Below, in pieces: positions 46,700 to 57,672 of a stretch of 64,000 nucleotides of DNA. Source of the stretch: Agaricus subrufescens (Eukaryota > Basidiomycota > Agaricomycetes > Agaricales > Agaricaceae); NCBI GenBank assembly GCA_029945375.1, contig CM057062.1, positions 930,001-994,000 of the forward strand, in the 5' to 3' direction. The notes beneath the pieces are model-generated. The model made no database searches, was not told the origin of the DNA, and saw nothing but the letters and a program-made list of their open reading frames with translations. Every line of letters begins with the position of its first letter. Within the stretch, counting starts at the first letter, position 1. Made by a program: the position numbers and the translations under genes.

Positions 46700-47346
46700 A
46701 GAAAATTTAATGCTCCAACATCGGATGATGATCAATGAGGTTCAGAATGTCAGAGAGTTGTGAAGATGGGCTTCCGATGGTTGTGTTGCCAATATACCTC
46801 ATGACCATATCTGCATACACAAATAGGCCACCTGCAGCATTAGTGAGCTTCCACAAATCGAACTCATTGGGCCACTGGGGTTGAGTGAATCATATGCCAC
46901 TTTAATCTCTGCCAGCACATCATGAAAGAATTGTTTGACATTGGCATGGCCCTCATCAGAATCTACCAGGATGTCCTCCTTCTTGTGGATTGATATGACC
47001 TCTGCTCTAGAAAAGGAGGTAATGTGTCCTTCAGGGCAGCTAGCAATGAGCCACAGAATGGGGGAAGAGGGATGCAAGATAGAGAGGTCAGAAATAAGGT
47101 CAAGGAGCTCAATTTGAGTTCAAGTGTCATAGCATTCTTCAAGGCTGTCAATGATGATCAACACACAACCAGTAGTGCCCATATTTGTGTTGTAAATAAA
47201 GGGCTGAATAATGAATTTGTTGAATTGGACAGCCATTGATGACTGAAAGAGGGACAGGTCACAGGTGATCTCATTCTCAATGATCTGGTGGTATGCCTTA
47301 GATTTGGCAGCAAGTTGATAAAAAAGTGTGAGGATGGCCTTGTTTC
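46700..47346 (-). pseudogene. NACHT NLR relic 5, 3' part of a split fragment
   Basis: A decayed piece of an NLR NACHT exon: YQLAAKSKAYHQIIENEIT, a Walker B remnant VLIIIDSLEE, PILWLIASCPEGHITSF, and on to QLSDILNLID at about 46740. Frameshifts and stops break it. CpG is scarce compared with the intact NLRs. At its 5' side it is cut by the Copia element; the missing piece continues at 53263. Confidence 0.7.
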
Positions 47347-47677
47347 TGTTAAGACAGCAGCGACACATGCATAGCGGTGGGCTGATAGACTTACTAATTG
47401 AAGTAGCTTGAGGACAAGTTATACGACAAGGGCGAAGAGAGATGAGAGAACTGTATGATTATTTACTAGATACACAGGCCTTTATATACTACTCTAGGAG
47501 GCTGTGCACATAGACAAAAGATATTCATCATAATAGGACGTGTAAGCGTCCATGCATAATTGTTGGAGCAACAATAGATTGCATCACAACGGAACAAAAG
47601 AAGCATCCATAAATAGATGCTATGCATATGTCATAATTCGTATAGAGCTTTGTAAGCATCAATATACTATTCTAACA
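47347..47677 (-). repeat. 3' LTR of Copia element 1
   Basis: 331 bp, plus-strand ends TGTTAAGACAGC and CAATATACTATTCTAACA. Same length as the other LTR at 52932. Confidence 0.95.
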
Positions 47678-47688
47678 CTCCTCCATGC
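47678..47688 (-). other. Polypurine tract of Copia element 1
   Basis: On the minus strand GCATGGAGGAG directly precedes the 3' LTR, the place and composition of a plus-strand primer. Confidence 0.65.
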
Positions 47689-47714
47689 TAAAAAGCGAAT
47701 AGAATTATGCTGCA

Positions 47715-50700
47715 TTACTGCACAAAGAATTCCATGCCAAGCAACTTCCGGATTTGTTCAAACTTGACCTTATCTAAATTTTTGGTAAAGATATCGGCCG
47801 GGTTTTTGGTTCCATCAATCCAACAAAGATCGATTTTCCCATCTTCCACATACTGATGGACAATGTGAATCTTCACGTTGATATGTTTTGAACGTTGTTC
47901 TTGAACTGGGTTTGAGGCCCAGAAGATTGAACCTTCATTATCAGCGGACAATTTAGGAGGGAGGACATCGAGTCCTGCTTCAGTAAGGAGCTGGTGCATC
48001 CAAACGAGTTGCTTGGAGCAATCAGACAGCGCCATATACTCTGCTTCAGTAGAAGAAGCTGCAACGGTTTTCTGTTTTCTGCTCAACCAGGATACACACC
48101 CAGAAGCTAGCATAACATAGTTACCAGTAACTGATTTGCGGTCGGTGGGATCTTGAGCCCAGTCTGAGTCTGAGAAGGCATGCAGACCTTTATTTGATGT
48201 GCCATTAAACACAATGCGGTACTTGTGAGTAGCAAGGAGATAATGGAGGACCCAGAGGCCTGCTTCGAAATGCTCTTCTGCAGGGTTGGCACACTGTTGG
48301 CTCAGCTTAACAACAGCGTAAGCGATATCTGGTCAAGAACCGATCATCAGATACATCAAAGATCCCACTAGTTGTTGGTAGCGGGTTCAAAGAGCTGGGT
48401 TGACAGGTTCTCTATTGGGTAGGAACACAAAACCAGACTTGAGGGGAGTTTCTGTTGGCTTAGAAGCAACGTTGAACTTCTCAAGGATCTTGTCAAGATA
48501 ATCGACTTGATCGAGAAAGATTCTCCTGTTCTTTCTGTCGCGCGTGATTTTCATCCCTAGGAATTCTTTACATTCACCAAGGTCACGGCATTCCCATTTC
48601 TTCATGAAGCGATTCTTCAAGTCTAAAAAGAGCTTGGTTTGCTTGCCAATTAAGGCAACGTCATCAACATAGACTAATGCAATTATAAGTTGCTTTGTCT
48701 TTGGACAACGGTAAGTATAAACACCGGCATCTGATTGACAGCGCTTAAAGCCTAATTCCTTCATGGACGTGGTCAACTCGTGCCACCAGGCTAAGCCAGC
48801 TTGTTTCAGTCTGTAAAGGGCACAGTGTAGTTTCCACACTTTCCTTTCAGATCCTTTTAATCGGAATCCTTCAGGTTGCTCCATGTAGATTTCTTCATCC
48901 AGTTTACCGTATAGGTACGTGGTTTTGACATCAACGCTTTCAATCTCCCAATCCTCGAGTGCGGCAACACCGAGTAGGAGATGTGCGGTTTCATACCGGA
49001 CCATGGGAGAAAATAACTCATCGAAGTCAATGCCTTCAATCTGGGAGAAACCTTTTGCCACGAGTTGAGCACATTTCCAGCCATCAGACTTTGTGTTAAA
49101 CACCCATCGATTCTTGATGGCTCTACAACCTTTCAGGAGATCCATCAGTTTGCATACTCCTCGCTTTTTTAGGGCTTGGAGCTCCTCCACGCATGCAGCG
49201 ATCCAATCTTTGTGATCATCGGGGGAGAGATCTGCAAGGTCTTTGAACATGACCGGAGTCTTGCCCTTTTTGACTGCAGCTGCGATTAGCGTTTCGATGA
49301 ATTCGAGTCCCCCCTCATGTACAAGATGTTGTATATCCTCCATATGATCCGAAGGTGGCTGGCTTCTCTGGGTTGGTTCCGGAGATTCGTTGCCAGATGG
49401 AGGAGTATCAGGGGCCAATTCAGGCTCGACTGATGGTATTGGTCCGTTACGGTTCCATTTAGGTGCTCTGTCGAATTCTCGAGCCCACCATTCACGCTAG
49501 GGGAACCTTTGCCTTAGACGATCTTCCTGAGGACCAATCACGTCTTTGGCAGGCGGGTAGGGTTTTCGAATATCATGTTCATTCAGTTGGTGTTCCAATT
49601 CGCCAGTAGCTCTAATTTTATCCAATAGACTTTCTAAGTCCTTTTGGAGATCCTTAACAGGATCAGAGCGATCACCGTAAACGTTATCTTTCCACATTGG
49701 TGCACATCGTTTGTGGCCAGATCTCCTCAGATTTCCACTGCTTGGCCTGGGTTGGGGGGCAGGTGGTTGAGGAGGCGCAGGCGGAGGTGACTTTTGCGGA
49801 GATGGAGCACGACTTGGGGTTCTGGGTCTGGAAGGACCTGAACTTGGCGTAGATGGTCCGTGAGGGGGTTTAGGAGGTGTAGGTGGTAAGGGTTTAGGAT
49901 CAGACCCATAACCATATGGAGCAGGAGGTGAATCTCCACTATTATCAGATTCATCGTCATCATTTGTTGACGGAGGTGCCTTAGGGTAACCACGTGGATC
50001 TGTTTTGGGACATTTTGGAAAATAGTCCTCCTTGAAGATGGCGGAAGGGGAGACGAACAAGGCATTATTTTTGGTATGCCTTATGAATTGGTAGTTCACT
50101 CCTCCAGAAGAGTAGCCCACAAGAATCATCAACTTGGAACAAGGAGATAGTTTGTTTGCACGTTTCTCTTCGGGTATGAAACCATACGCTCCACAGCCAA
50201 ATACCCTGAGATTATTAATCTCGGGCTCTTTACCACACCATTTTTCGTATGGTGATTTCCATTCGAGATGTCGCATGGGTGTGCGGTTATAAACATGCAC
50301 AGCGCATTGTATAGCGAACTCCCAGTAAGAATCAGGGAAGCATGCGTGTTGTAGCATGGCTCTTGCCTTATCGAGCAAGGTTCGATTCAATCTCTCAGCA
50401 CGACCATTTTGCTGGTGTGTATGAGGAGTGGTGGTCTCGTGTATTATTCCATTTGAGTTAAAGAAATTCGTCATGTCTGAGGACATGTATTTGCCACCAT
50501 TATCAGTTCTAATGCGTTTAACTGAAGTATTGTGCTGATTTTTTATCATCGCAACAAAGTCTTTCAGCGCTTTGAATGTGTCCGACTTATTTCTAAGAAG
50601 GGCGATGGTGCCGACTGACGAATAATCATCTAGGAACGTAATTACCCATTTGTATTTATGGTACAATTGAATGGGGAATTCAAGAAGATCCGAATGGATC

Positions 50701-52682
50701 AATTCACCGTAGCTAGAAGCTCGTTTGGAATTTTTCGGGAAGGACTTCTGGTGCTGCTTGCCAAGAGCGCAACCTGGACATGTCCGTTTCGACCGGGGGA
50801 AATCAATTTTGGGTGGTGATTTCGAGGAGTTCAGTACTCTTTTCAGAGCTTTGTCAGAGACGTGACCGAACCTTTGGTGCCAGATCTCGTAAGACGGATC
50901 GTGGACAGATCAGTTCACTGTGCCAACTTGTTTGAAGACACGTGTGAACATGTAGTGTAGATTACTACCACAACATCCACCAGTCGCTGTAGCGGTGAGG
51001 ATGGGTTTCCCTTTTGGGTCATACAGGGTTGTACGTTTGTCGTTGCTGATCACAGTCGCACCATTTTGTAAGAATGTGTTGGTGGATAGGATCCGGCCCC
51101 CCATGCCGGCGACATAGGACACCAGTGATATTGTTGAAGTCAATGAAGTGACTTCACCCCTTTTTGGGTCGACAACTTCATGCTCGAACATGACGGTTCC
51201 ACAAGTGGTTATTGGAAGGATCTTATCCGCTTCAGCAGTTCCGACTATTCCGAAATTTCCCTTTTTGTACTCGACAAAGTCATCAAGGTCGCATGTGAAA
51301 TGACACGATGCGCCTGAGTTGAGGAGCCATTTGGTTGTGTAGTCTGGGTTTGCAGGTTGCTTATCCCTGCATTTGGAACACTCATTGTCACTTTTTTGCT
51401 CGGTGCTAGTAGAAGCGATGCATGCATGTAATTGGGAACTATATACTACAGGCTGATCTACATGTACAGAGTCGGAGATCCAGCACTGAAGTTCCTGATT
51501 AGTATCAACCCGATTTGGGGATTCATTAGTGACATACCGGGAGGATGCGATAGATACTGAATCGTCCTCCATTCCGGAGGGTTCGTATTCTTTGATCACT
51601 GCATCAACAGGATCGATCTCCATCTCGGTCGCTTTTGCAGTGAGCTCTTTGTCTTTTTGAGCGAGTACTCGCGCCTTAGCCATTTCAAAACGTCCAATTG
51701 GATAAGGACGGAATGCAGGGCGAGGGCAAGGGTCAGATGTGACCTGATGTGATAGACGAGCTGCAAGGGGGATCCCGGAGTGTAAGATAGCGGGGGATGC
51801 AAATTGAGTGCACGATTGTGCCGAGTACTCTTCTATGCCAGTAGTAGGCGCCAGATCAGCTTGCTTAGCAGTCTGGTTGTCCTTGTGTTTACCGCGGCAA
51901 GTTTTCTTCTTAGGCTGATCCGAGTTTTGGTTATTCCTGGATTGCTGCTGCTGCTGTTGGCCGTGAGGCTTATGCTGCTGCTGCTGCTTCTGCTGCTGCT
52001 GGTTGTGTCCACCTTGCGGTTTCCACTGCGGAGCCTTGTTGTTCCGCTTAATGCCAGAGAAGTGGTTCACTTGAACCTGGGCATTCCTGCACTGATTGAA
52101 TTCCGTGAGGATTGCAGCGCGAACAGCCTGATGAGTCACATTGGTAACTGAGGACTTAGTGGCAAGAAAGGAGGATGCAATGTTCCAGTTATTTGGAACA
52201 GATCCGAGAAGAGTCATCGCATGAACTAGTGCGGGAATGTTGACTCCGGTGGTTTCAAGATGGTTATAGATTAGCTCAAGTTGGGCGATTTCTGCCAATG
52301 GATCTTTCGATCCAGAAATTGAGAATCCCAACGTCTGCTGGTACATGGCAAAGATGCCAGCAGGTCTGGCTGTGCCATAAGCATTCTCTAGGGCTATCCA
52401 GAGATCTCAAACGCTGGTGTACTGAATGGTCACAAAACCTTCAGAAATGCGGCAATGCATGGCCGCTATGGCAAGCTTCTGACAGTGAGCTCTCCTCACA
52501 ACTTCGTCAGCGTCCGTAGTGGCCGTGACGTTGTTACCTATTATATCCAGAGCAGATACATCGCTCAATGGATCTTGGAGGAGCGTCATGATGTTGCGCA
52601 TACTGTGCTTCCAAGAGTCATAGTTCTCCACTCCAGTGAGGACGGGAACAGTGTTGAGAAGGGGGAGTACAGCTGAGGCCAT
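47715..52682 (-). pseudogene. Copia element 1 gag-pol with nonsense codons
   Basis: Gag starts MASAVLPLLNTVPVLTGVEN (52682), with a Gln-rich stretch and basic KKKTCRGKHKDNQ but no CCHC knuckle. The protease site reads LLNSGASCHF, with Asn for the catalytic Asp. The GAG-pre-integrase zinc site is WHQRFGH...CPGCALGK. Integrase has HSDLL, RTDNGG and AERLNR. A Pro/Ser-rich linker follows, then reverse transcriptase with LVAKGFSQIEG, SVDVKTTYLYG and YVDD, and RNase H with SDSDWAQDP and STEAEYMALSD, ending near GMEFFVQ. In-frame stops lie at 52407, 50910, 49497, 48387 and about 48332; four of five are TGA, one (GS-stop-PDI) at a position where Arg is conserved. One frame otherwise. Disabled but structurally complete. 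Confidence 0.9.
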
Positions 52683-52918
52683 TGATTCGAGTGTCTGCGT
52701 GAAACATGATCAGTATCGAGCATTGCATCGAGTGTGCTGCGTCAGATAGGCTGAAGCTCCTTCTCACCTGCAGAGAGGGTGTAGACCATGAACGGGGAAG
52801 GTGCTTGGTGTAGCACACTTCAAACAAAGGCGGGGCGATGCCTCAATACATCATTCAGGTAGGTCGATCAACCCTTTCAACATCGTGCAACGTGGGTGGA
52901 CAGAGTGAACAGGCGATC

Positions 52919-52931
52919 GGGGCCCATAACC
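52919..52931 (-). other. Primer-binding site of Copia element 1 (half-tRNA type)
   Basis: Directly inside the 5' LTR the minus strand reads GGTTATGGGCCCC. This is complementary to the anticodon-arm sequence GGGCCCATAACC of eukaryotic initiator tRNA-Met, as in Drosophila copia, where a cleaved half-tRNA primes. The same site is found in element 2. Confidence 0.8.
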
Positions 52932-53262
52932 TGTTAAGACAGCAGCGACACACGCATAGCAGTGGGCTGATAGACTTACTGATTGAAGTAGCTTGACGAT
53001 GAGTTATATGACAAGGGCGAAGAGAGATGAGAGAACTGTATGATTATTTACTAGATACACAGGCCTTTATATACTACTCTAGGAGGCTGTGCACATAGAC
53101 AAAAGATATTCATCATAATAGGACGTGTAAGCATCCATGCATAATTGTTGGAGCAACAATAGATCGCATTACAACGGAACAAAAGAAGCATCCATAAATA
53201 GATGCTAGGCATATGTCATAATTCGTATAGAGCTTTGTAAGCATCAATATACTATTCTAACA
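52932..53262 (-). repeat. 5' LTR of Copia element 1
   Basis: 331 bp, same ends as the partner LTR. About 11 differences from it by eye, nine of them transitions. A TATATACTACTC stretch may be the promoter. Confidence 0.95.
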
Positions 53263-53340
53263 GTTCCCATCATTGTTGTTAAGACTATGACTGCAGAGTC
53301 AGAACTAGGCAGTTCCAATTGAGGAATAGGCATTGGCCTC
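53263..53340 (-). pseudogene. NACHT NLR relic 5, part upstream of Copia insertion
   Basis: Minus-strand sequence reads CCTCAATTGGAACTGCC (PQLEL, compare SPQLEV in the intact NLRs) followed by NNNDGN, which corresponds to the NGRDDGTK segment and joins the YQLAAKSK part on the other side of the Copia element. The frame is broken. Similarity fades beyond about 53340. Confidence 0.55.
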
Positions 53341-55279
53341 AGCGACGTGAAGGCACACTGTGCCCCCCAGCAGGTTCCAGATGCCTAGAGAGCAATAGCA
53401 TGAGTTGTGGAATGCTTAGTGGAAAGATAGGGATTGAGGGGGAATAAATCTAAGTCAATTTCAGACTGAGGAATAAGTACAGGAATGTGGAACTTATATA
53501 CGAAGGTATACAGGAGTAAAGTACAGAAAAAGAATAGTTCCAGATAATAGAAATAGGAATTGGGATAGAGATATAGCAATTGCATTGCAATAGGAATGGG
53601 TACCGATCTGGATACCATTGTGTTGGCCATTGGAAAGTTTACGGCCTGCGTTGCATTGGTTGTAGAGTGACCGCAGGAGCGCAACCGTAGTCCCAGAAAG
53701 GAACTATGGCATAACCGGCCAACCACTACTGGTTCTGGGAAGCAGACTTACCAATTAGAGGAACCCGAAAGACAATGGTGATACGGCCCATGCCATTTTA
53801 TGCATAGAAAATGTGCTAGCTAGTATTTACAAGGGTATAACACCCACTAGCTAAGGTGCAGGGTCAGAACCTAACCATCTCTTGACACCTCAATAGTATA
53901 TCTCGCAGTCTAATAAACCCGCCTTGACTCTTATATGGGAAAACTGTACCGTGTAAGGTAAATATAGTCACTAGCTACCAGGAATGATCTGAGTAGAGGC
54001 ATTAGATTGGGTAGTGACAACTAGTTAGGCCGAAATACGACTGTGACACTCTAGCTACCTAGACGAAACTTTGATTTATGCTTAGCTAAACTATGGATCA
54101 CTCATCCAGAGATATACTCTTCAAAGCAGTTGGTCTGCAGAAGACATCGGCTCAGACAGGGTGTGGCTATCACACAAACTAGTGAGCTGAAATCCCATCA
54201 GACTATCGTGGACCCACTAGCTAGCTGGACATATCACTGATTTGGATTCTCATCACATATTGATAATGAATCTGAGCAGGTAGAACGTTCAGCCAAGCAG
54301 CCTTTGACAGTCTGAAACCTGACAATGTACCCATGTGGAGTCCAGGGGTAGCACAATGATGACTAGCTACCATTGTTAGATGGAAGGGGTAAGGTGCTAA
54401 GTGACATCAGACAGTGCCTGCTCCAACCATGATTATTGGCATGGATATGATCTATCTGTACCCTCAGCCCAGTCCATATGATACCCTTAGTAATAGTAGA
54501 ACTACTTTGTTAGTATTTGTACGCATAATGTGAATATAAAAACCCTCTAGCTAGCATCAAGAAAGGCAAGCAATCTCCTGCCTGTGTCTAGCTTTGAGGA
54601 TCATGATTTATAAAGTAGTGATCTAATAAGTGAATAACAACTAGCTTGCAAGAGTGCTTCTAGAAAAACTCAGACTAGTTCAGCAGTTCACATTGCAGAC
54701 ATTACCCATTCAGAGAATTCACTAAGTTGCCAGTGATATGATAGTTTAAGAGACTAGCTAGGCTATCATCACATGCTTATATCTAGCAGAGGTGTAAGTC
54801 AGTGCTAGCTTGAGTTGTAATTGAGGAGTCGGTGGTTAACTGGTGAGTTATATCATTGCAGCTCTTCATTAAATGTCATTGGTGGGACTTAGCTTGGCTA
54901 CAACGCAGTAGCTAGAGTTCAAAGTTCACATAGCCCTTCGGCCCGTTTGTAGCTAGAACAAGTTTGAGGATTCTTTGATTTGGAATTCCTTCTTTATTAT
55001 CCTTTTTAACTTCAAAATAACCTTTTCTCTTGAACATCTCCCCACAAATTTGCATTTACAAGTACTAGTTAGTGGAGTGTGGTGTGATTTATAAACTAGC
55101 TACACCTTAAACATTCCATTTTCTGCCTCTACAACGGTCCTGAGTGGATCCCATCGAAAGGAAACTTGACAGCAGAATTCCATGGAACGTTCTATAAAAG
55201 GAAATGGAACATTCTAGATGGAAAAGGAAACATCAGGAATGATTGGAAAGTTCTGGAAATGGAATATAACACAGATCAT
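53341..55279. other. Non-coding stretch rich in TAGCTA motifs
   Basis: No gene supported. Between 53815 and 55105 TAGCT[AT] or CTAGCTA-like words recur about eighteen times (for example near 53816, 53847, 53971, 54052, 54081, 54217, 54361, 54547, 54752, 54909, 54951, 55095). CpG is rare. Near 55140-55260, words of the type GGAA..TTC recur. Nature unknown. Confidence 0.6.
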
Positions 55280-56165
55280 GAAATTGTTGATTGACTTGAT
55301 GGATATTTGCTTGAGTATGCCATGCATCATGGTGGTGAGATTTATCCTTATATGTGATTTCAGTCATACCAACATAGAGCAATATTCTTTGGGACACTCA
55401 TGAACACTAACTTGCACCATTCATTAAAGGGAAAATTGTGGTTCTGCTGGTTAAACTGAGTGGTCAAAAGACCAATGTAGCATTTGCCCTGGAATGTCGC
55501 ATCTGCATGTGCTATTCCTTGCATGACTTCTCCAATTGCCAGCTGGTACATACTTTGGTGTGTCTTTGCATTGCTCCAGCCCACTCCACAAACTGGCCAC
55601 AGAATCAAAATATTCTCACCAGCACCACTATGGCAAGCCAGGATGCCATAATGATAAGACATATCTGATGTATCACAATCATTGCCATTAGAAGCTTCAT
55701 TTAATACTCTCAATGCACATTTGGTCATAATTTGTTGAGCTTCAAGCTTGATATCATTGGAAAATCCAGACTGTGCTAAGTGATTGAAGAAAGATTTATG
55801 GAAAGGGTGAGGCAGTCTCTTGTGGGCTTCATGGTGTTCAGGGAAATCCACAATGGCATGGAGGCAATTAAGAGTGGTATAAGCCTCATTGGTAGTCATC
55901 CCTAACCAATTGCACAGAACAATGATGTTCCTCCCCCTCCCCACAGTCTGATACCAACTTGATGTTGACACCAGTAAGAGCTTTTGAGCATGGACCATGA
56001 TTCTAGTTGGAACATTGGTTAAAATGTGGGTATAGAGTGCATCAAGTAGTGCCATTGGATGTTCTTCCTGGGACAGTGCTGACATTGGAAGCTCATCAAT
56101 TATATTCAGGATATTGGAGAGTTGTGAAGCTGGGTCTCCAATACTTGAGTCCCCACTATAAAATC
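55280..56165 (-). pseudogene. NACHT NLR relic 6, C-terminal part
   Basis: Recognisable from about 56165 (GDSSIGDPASQLSNILNIID) through HPMALLDALYTHILTNVP, VLCNWLGMTTNEAY and GFSNDIKLEAQQIM to KLVFMSV near 55405. The splice donor after it has changed from GTGAGT to ATGAGT, and the next exon can still be traced (GATAAATCTCACC...ATACTCAAGC, about 55300-55345). It overlaps relic 5 by about twenty residues, so it derives from a different copy. The long frame in a CpG-poor context suggests decay mainly by CpG transitions. No N-terminal half is present. Confidence 0.7.
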
Positions 56166-57268
56166 CAGGGGGCTACATCTGGTTGTAGAGATTGATGTGA
56201 CTGGCAGTGACACTAGTGAATGCTGACCAGTGGAACCTCCCACCAGGCAACTACTGGCAGGAGTGGGCAAATAAAAGTGGCAGTAGTGTTATTTGGGTCA
56301 GGCTCTAAAGCACCTTGCCTGGGGCAAGAGGATGAATGTGAGGGCAATGAGCAGTGAGGTCATAGGAATCAAGGAAGGTGGAAGCCAAAGTCAGGCATTG
56401 GGCTGGTTGAGTGCAGAGGCAAAGCACATTTGAGCTGTCCATGACAGTATTACAGTGTAGATCCAAGTTAGTTATAGCAGACTTACTAGTGTCCTGATTT
56501 TACCCACACTTCTGCCCAATGCTGATACATTCACCCAGCAGTCACCCAATTGCAGCACTTTTACTGGTTCAAAACCAAGGGGGTGGCACTGGAGAAATCC
56601 AAGCCTTCAAAACTGTTGTTTCTGTGTTGCCCCCATTTAGCCCCCTCAATGACAAGGGTCTGGGATCCTTGTAGAGACTTTGCCAAATTTGGTTGATTTG
56701 TGTATGATTGGATTGTATATCACTGCTTAGATTCTGTCTTTCATATGCAGATTAATTAATGTGGTAAAGTCTGTATGAGGACTCCAGGAACTTGTCATGA
56801 AGGAGGCAACAACAGTTGAAAACTCGGATTTACCCAGTGCCACTCCCTTGCCCAAAACAGACAGTCCCCATTTGCATGCACTGTATACTGTACTTTATAC
56901 AATTAGCTATGCTTCAGACATAGGTAAACTCAGGCTCCTCCCCAGCCCCTTTTGCACTTTGGACTTTGCCATGTAAACATGGACAAACACCATCTAGTTG
57001 CAGTCCTAGCACAGCAAGGGGCTGGCATTTTGTGTCAATCGGCCATCACCAGTGGCTGTCCTGATTCTCCCAAAATGGGATTATGATGAATATTTGTTTT
57101 TAATATCTATTATGACATGACACCAGTCATACAATATTGGAATTACTGACCTCTACAGCATCAATGTCATCGTACACAGGTTTGAAGTATCTTTGTTTAT
57201 TATATTATATACAGATACCATAAAAAAGTGATATTGACTGCTTTTTCCCTCATAAACAATGTCAGTGC
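56166..57268. other. CpG-depleted non-coding stretch
   Basis: No gene seen. By eye there is almost no CG dinucleotide from 56166 to about 57030 while TG and CA are frequent, the mark of old methylated repeat DNA. Confidence 0.55.
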
Positions 57269-57659
57269 TGTTGACAAAATACCTTGAATTATACACTCAG
57301 TATGATGCATATGAGCAACTACTGTGCACTATGCACTATGCCATACCTTTTCAATAGTTTTATGCATGTTCACTACGGACCCCTTCTGTGGACCTCTATG
57401 TTTCATTACATGTATCACATTCCCCTCTACCCTATTATTTACACTTATGGTCTCCATACATGTGTTTATTCTGTATATAAGACTGAGTATGTAGACCTAT
57501 AATATTCAGTTCAGTTTCCCTCTCCACTTCACTCTATCAGCTCTACCAAGCTCTACAAGCTCTCTCTACCACCTCAAATCATCCTACTGCCTAGGATATA
57601 TAGCAATGTGAGTCTATCCATACTCCACACTACAGGTAGCAGCTTTGCTCTTATCAACA
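57269..57659 (+). repeat. 5' LTR of Copia element 2
   Basis: Starts TGTTGACAAAATACC and ends TTATCAACA, giving the inverted ends TGTTGA/TCAACA. Contains a TATA-like GTATATAAGACTG at 57472. The left limit is inferred from the terminal motif because the partner LTR is outside the window. Confidence 0.7.
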
Positions 57660-57672
57660 GGTTATGGGCCCC
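57660..57672 (+). other. Primer-binding site of Copia element 2 (half-tRNA type)
   Basis: GGTTATGGGCCCC directly after the LTR, identical to the site of element 1 and complementary to the anticodon arm of initiator tRNA-Met. Confidence 0.8.

Larger units (their letters stand above)
47347..53262 (-). mobile_element. Complete Copia LTR retrotransposon (element 1)
   Basis: 5,916 bp bounded by two 331-bp LTRs, with gag-pol on the minus strand. The flanks show a 5-bp target duplication with one difference (GTTTC at 47342-47346, GTTCC at 53263-53267); the intact NLR genes read GGTTCC here, so the left copy has mutated. Domain order (Gag, protease, integrase, reverse transcriptase, RNase H) is that of Ty1/Copia. 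The LTRs differ at about 11 positions by eye, mostly transitions, so the insertion is not very recent. Confidence 0.95.

Noticed and set aside
52919..52931. Possible tRNA fragment
   Set aside because: The match to initiator tRNA is limited to the primer-binding site and no cloverleaf can be drawn around it.
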